DNA from: Candidatus Pelagibacter sp.
Lineage (GTDB): Bacteria > Pseudomonadota > Alphaproteobacteria > Pelagibacterales > Pelagibacteraceae
Assembly: GCA_002704185.1 (NCBI GenBank)
Contig: PAFP01000032.1
Location: forward strand, 3,623 to 12,735
Length of the DNA stretch: 9,113 nt
Direction: 5' to 3'
The notes below the pieces were generated by a model. The model searched no databases and was not told the DNA's origin. It worked only from the letters and a program-made list of their open reading frames with translations. Position numbers and translations under genes: made by a program. Positions 6,818 through 9,113 of the stretch are shown here, piece after piece (the first letter of the stretch is position 1; each line of letters opens with the position of its first letter).

Positions 6818-7594
6818 TTAGACCCAAACTTTCCATGGTGCTGAATTAGTTTTCCACAATTTTTCTAATTCGTCTCTTTCTCTAAGAGTGTCCATGGGTT
6901 GCCAGAAACCATTATGTAGAAACGCAGACAATTCTCTTGAAGAGGACAAATTTACAAGTGGTAAGCTTTCCCAAGGTTGGTTTTTATTGTTTATGTATTT
7001 TAAAGCTTGCTTTTCACACACAAAAAACCCTCCATTAATTCTTCCTACGTCTCCAATATTTTTTTCGCTGAATTTTGTTACTAAATTATTCTCAATAACC
7101 AATGATCCAAACCTTGGAGGAGGATAAACAGCAGTCATGGTAACAAGTTTTTTTGATTTTTTATGGAAATCAAGAAGTTTTGATAAATTTATATCAGCTA
7201 ACCCATCTCCATAGGTCATAAAAAATGGAGTATTATCATCTAAAAATTCTTTAATTTTTAACAAACGTCCTCCAGTCATAGTTTCTTGACCAGTGTCAAT
7301 AATTGAGATTTCCCAATTAAGTCTTTCTTTTTTATTGATATATTCAATTGAGTTTTTGTTTAAATTAATTTTTACATCTGAAACATTATTTGAATAATTT
7401 ATGAAATAATCTTTAATTTGATAGCCTAAGTACCCAGCACATATTATAAATTCTTTTACACCATAATGACTATATAGTTTCATTATATGCCAAATTATTG
7501 GTCTATTACCTATTTCCACCATAGGTTTTGGTTTAATTGAGCTTAACTGTCCAAGCCTTGTACCGCGACCACCTGCTAATATAACAGCTTTCAT
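6818..7594 (-). CDS. rfbF: Glucose-1-phosphate cytidylyltransferase (258 aa)
   Basis: This nucleotidyltransferase joins CTP and glucose-1-phosphate to make CDP-glucose, the entry step of the pathway. The N-terminal signature LAGGRGTRL (6-14) with KPKPMVEIG (21-29) binds the nucleotide. TYGDGLADI (127-135) holds the metal-binding aspartate, and RINGGFFV (185-192) plus the ending GFWQPMDTLRERDELEKLW are typical of RfbF/DdhA rather than RmlA or GalU. Length agrees with the family (about 257). The ATG at 7594 lies one base after the glycosyltransferase stop, with AGGA at 7605-7608. The choice of CTP over dTTP is supported by the following CDP-glucose dehydratase. Confidence 0.94.
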   Translation of the reverse strand: MKAVILAGGRGTRLGQLSSIKPKPMVEIGNRPIIWHIMKLYSHYGVKEFIICAGYLGYQIKDYFINYSNNVSDVKINLNKNSIEYINKKERLNWEISIIDTGQETMTGGRLLKIKEFLDDNTPFFMTYGDGLADINLSKLLDFHKKSKKLVTMTAVYPPPRFGSLVIENNLVTKFSEKNIGDVGRINGGFFVCEKQALKYINNKNQPWESLPLVNLSSSRELSAFLHNGFWQPMDTLRERDELEKLWKTNSAPWKVWV

Positions 7595-7595
7595 T

Positions 7596-8471
7596 TTAAT
7601 GAATTCCTATTAGAAAGGAAACAGCACCACTTAAAGAGGCAATATCCTTGGTAATTTTACTCAATCTTAATATCATCAAATGTCCAAGCATTTTAAATAA
7701 AAATTTAAAAAATATTTTTATAGCCATTAACTTAGAATTCAAAACTCCAAAATATTTTTTTTCAATATAGCATCTAGAGTAATTTAAATGAAAATTTTTT
7801 TCCCATTGATTTTTAAAGTTATCTGGTCCTACAGAGCCACCTCCTGCATGACTGATAACAACGTCATGAACAAGAACATTTTCAAAACCAGCATTTTTAG
7901 ATCGAATACACAAATCATCATCCTCATAATAAAGAAAGAAACTTTCATCGAAAAACCCTATTTTGTCTAAGTTAGTCTTATTTATTAACATTATGGCTCC
8001 TGATAAATGCTCTACACTACAATCTCCACAAAAATTATCAGTATTAAGGCTAGTGTTTTTGTCTTTTGTAAAAAAAAAGCTTCGAGAAGGGATATGCTCA
8101 ACTCCTTTTTCATTAACATGCATTGGAGATAAAATTGTTGCATTTGAGTATTTTTTTGCTGCTTTATATAATTTTTTGATTTGAGTGTCATTTAAAATTG
8201 TATCAGGATTCACTAATAGAACATATTTAGTTTCAATGTGCCTTAAACCAACATTTGCCCCTGAACCAAAACCTAAACCTATTTTATTAAAAAATAGAGT
8301 TTTATAAGGTCTATTATCCTTTTTTAAAATTAATTTGGTGCTGTCTCTTGAGTTATTATCAACTACTATCAATTTGAATTTTTTGTTTATATTATTCAAA
8401 AAGCAGTCAATTACATTCTCAGAATTATGCGTGACAGTTAAAATAGTAATATCTTTATATACATACTTCAT
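7596..8471 (-). CDS. Family 2 (GT-A fold) glycosyltransferase, rhamnosyltransferase-like (291 aa)
   Basis: This inverting GT2 enzyme has the N-terminal sugar-nucleotide half ILTVTHNSE (10-18) and VVDNNSRD (36-43). LLVNPDT (85-91) carries the DXD-equivalent aspartate, followed by LSGA (156-159) and the acceptor/base segment FFLYYEDDDLCIR (178-190), as in the WbbL group of O-antigen rhamnosyltransferases. Residues after about 245 are hydrophobic and basic, suggesting membrane association at the cytoplasmic face. As first gene of the operon it probably transfers the sugar made by the downstream enzymes to a lipid-linked glycan; donor and acceptor are inferred. The ATG at 8471 is the first possible start before the conserved strand, but no clear Shine-Dalgarno precedes it. 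Residues 132-134 are three Phe encoded by nine T in a row. Confidence 0.9.
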   Translation of the reverse strand: MKYVYKDITILTVTHNSENVIDCFLNNINKKFKLIVVDNNSRDSTKLILKKDNRPYKTLFFNKIGLGFGSGANVGLRHIETKYVLLVNPDTILNDTQIKKLYKAAKKYSNATILSPMHVNEKGVEHIPSRSFFFTKDKNTSLNTDNFCGDCSVEHLSGAIMLINKTNLDKIGFFDESFFLYYEDDDLCIRSKNAGFENVLVHDVVISHAGGGSVGPDNFKNQWEKNFHLNYSRCYIEKKYFGVLNSKLMAIKIFFKFLFKMLGHLMILRLSKITKDIASLSGAVSFLIGIH

Positions 8472-8527
8472 AATTGTCTAACATTTATATTTAATAAAAA
8501 ATTTAATAAAATTATTTATTTCTTGAA

Positions 8528-8566
8528 ATTATATTTGTAAATCCCACATTATATTTGTATTACAAA
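8528..8566. repeat. 12-bp direct repeat with 20-bp period and an embedded palindrome (possible operator)
   Basis: ATTATATTTGTA occurs exactly at 8528-8539 and again at 8548-8559, so the copies are 20 bp apart, about two helical turns. The second copy runs into TTTGTA-T-TACAAA (8554-8566), a perfect 6-1-6 palindrome. Placement in the divergent promoter region would suit a regulator binding site, but no regulator gene is nearby and the background is AT-rich. Confidence 0.35.
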
Positions 8567-8617
8567 ATTGTCTATTTAAAGGTTTGGTTGTATTAAAAAT
8601 GTTAAGAATTAATTTTT

Positions 8618-8621
8618 GGAG
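8618..8621 (+). promoter_or_regulatory. Ribosome binding site deciding the TTG start of the ABC ATPase
   Basis: GGAG lies 8 nt upstream of the TTG at 8630. No ATG or GTG occurs in frame between this site and the conserved N-terminal strand, so the TTG is the likely start codon. Confidence 0.6.
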
Positions 8622-8629
8622 AAATTATC

Positions 8630-9113
8630 TTGAAATTAATAGAAGCTAAAGGTATTCGAAAGTCATTTGGAGACTTTATCGCTGTTGATAATGTTGATTT
8701 AGAAGTTTCTCGGGGCGAAGTAATTGGGTTTCTTGGTCCTAATGGTGCGGGAAAATCAACAACAATGAAAATACTAACTGGATTTCTAGAGCCCGATAGC
8801 GGTGACATTTTAATAAACAATATTGATTTAAAATCTGATCCATTAAAAGCTAAGGAATTTATAGGATACTTGCCCGAAGGTGCTCCTTCATATTCAGATA
8901 TGAACGTTTTGGAGTTTCTTACATTCGTTGGTAAAATGAGAGGTTTGAATAGTAATTTGTTAACAACTAGACTAGACGAAATGGCAAATCAAATCAGTCT
9001 TAAGGAAGTTTGGAACAAGCCTATTGAAACACTTTCTAAAGGTTTTAAAAGAAGGGTAGGTATTGCCCAAGCTTTGATACATGATCCAGACATATTGATT
9101 TTGGATGAACCTA
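8630..9113 (+). CDS. ABC-2-type transporter ATP-binding protein, GldA/NatA-like (partial, N-terminal)
   Basis: The frame from the TTG at 8630 is open for 161 codons to the window edge, roughly half of a usual 240-310-residue ATPase. Walker A is GPNGAGKST (36-44). The Q-loop region reads IGYLPEGAP, the signature is LSKGFKRRVGIAQAL (135-149; LSKG in place of LSGG), and Walker B is ILILDE (155-160). The LPEGAP and LSKG forms fit the ABC-2 exporter group (GldA, NatA, CcmA-like) rather than the O-antigen exporter Wzt. Its permease should lie just beyond the edge. It is divergent from the sugar operon, its sampled composition (about 36% GC) is closer to the core genes, and nothing shows that it exports the glycan. 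Confidence 0.9.
   Translation, partial: MKLIEAKGIRKSFGDFIAVDNVDLEVSRGEVIGFLGPNGAGKSTTMKILTGFLEPDSGDILINNIDLKSDPLKAKEFIGYLPEGAPSYSDMNVLEFLTFVGKMRGLNSNLLTTRLDEMANQISLKEVWNKPIETLSKGFKRRVGIAQALIHDPDILILDEP

Larger units (their letters stand above)
2583..8471 (-). other. Predicted seven-gene operon for a branched CDP-deoxysugar and its transfer
   Basis: Seven minus-strand genes lie head to tail with gaps of 1, 1, 1 and 12 bp and then overlaps of 4 and 8 bp, so they are almost certainly one transcript. Order: glycosyltransferase, rfbF, rfbG, C-methyltransferase, RmlC-like epimerase, SDR, acetyltransferase. The unit is bounded by a divergent ABC transporter gene at its head and by a convergent amidase plus candidate terminator at its tail. 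Sampled GC is 21-28% inside against 36-41% outside, suggesting separate ancestry. No flippase, polymerase or other glycosyltransferase lies in the window. Confidence 0.85.
8472..8629. promoter_or_regulatory. Divergent intergenic region holding the operon and ABC-transporter promoters
   Basis: This 158-bp spacer separates the sugar operon (minus) from the ABC ATPase gene (plus), so both promoters should lie here. On the minus strand TATAAA (plus 8484-8489) is a possible -10 that would give a very short leader for the glycosyltransferase, but its -35 is poor. On the plus strand TTGTCT (8569-8574) and TATTAA (8591-8596) with 16-bp spacing are a weak candidate. AT content makes exact calls unreliable. 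Confidence 0.4.

Noticed and set aside
6888..7127. 79-codon open frame on the plus strand inside rfbF
   Set aside because: Antisense shadow of the conserved C-terminal part of the cytidylyltransferase.
8602..8820. 72-codon open frame on the minus strand over the ABC ATPase start
   Set aside because: It covers the Walker A region in antisense, and the plus-strand frame is clearly the real gene.
8630..9113. Calling the ABC ATPase the exporter (Wzt) of the neighbouring glycan
   Set aside because: Its motifs fit the GldA/NatA-like ABC-2 group, it is divergent from the operon, and the permease and C-terminal half are outside the window.

Overview
The window is AT-rich, tightly packed bacterial DNA. 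The truncated aminotransferase at the left edge reads most like the AlaC proteins of alphaproteobacteria. With the low GC and short spacers this suggests a streamlined, low-GC (possibly marine) alphaproteobacterium. That placement rests on recall of family sequences, not on a search.

Layout. (1) 1-614, minus: first half of an AlaC-type alanine/glutamate aminotransferase. (2) 726-2563, plus: a two-gene unit, a small membrane-anchored protein of unknown function and an amidase-signature hydrolase. (3) 2583-8471, minus: a complete seven-gene transcription unit for making and attaching an unusual sugar. In transcription order it holds a family 2 glycosyltransferase, glucose-1-phosphate cytidylyltransferase (RfbF/DdhA), CDP-glucose 4,6-dehydratase (RfbG/DdhB), a zinc-binding sugar C-methyltransferase, an RmlC-type cupin epimerase, an NAD(P)-dependent SDR and a hexapeptide-repeat acetyltransferase. 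(4) 8630-9113, plus: start of an ABC-2-type transporter ATPase, cut by the window edge.

How block 3 should work (inference from families). Glucose-1-phosphate and CTP give CDP-glucose, which is dehydrated to CDP-4-keto-6-deoxyglucose. The ketone activates the ring for SAM-dependent C-methylation and for epimerisation. The SDR then reduces C4, giving a CDP-activated C-methyl branched 6-deoxyhexose. The glycosyltransferase and acetyltransferase would attach and acetylate it on a surface glycan. No RfbH-type 3-dehydrase is present, so ordinary 3,6-dideoxyhexoses (abequose, paratose, tyvelose) are not the expected product. In its order of chemistry the set parallels the noviose (NovV/T/U/W/S) and virenose pathways, but starts from CDP.

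Block 3 differs in composition from its surroundings. Hand counts over 300-base samples give about 21% GC (3181-3480, SDR) and 28% (7081-7380, rfbF), against about 39% (241-540, aminotransferase), 41% (1381-1680, amidase) and 36% (8641-8940, ABC ATPase). This fits a laterally acquired sugar cassette between core-like genes. No tRNA, rRNA, CRISPR array or insertion sequence was seen. No gene-free stretch exceeds about 160 bases.
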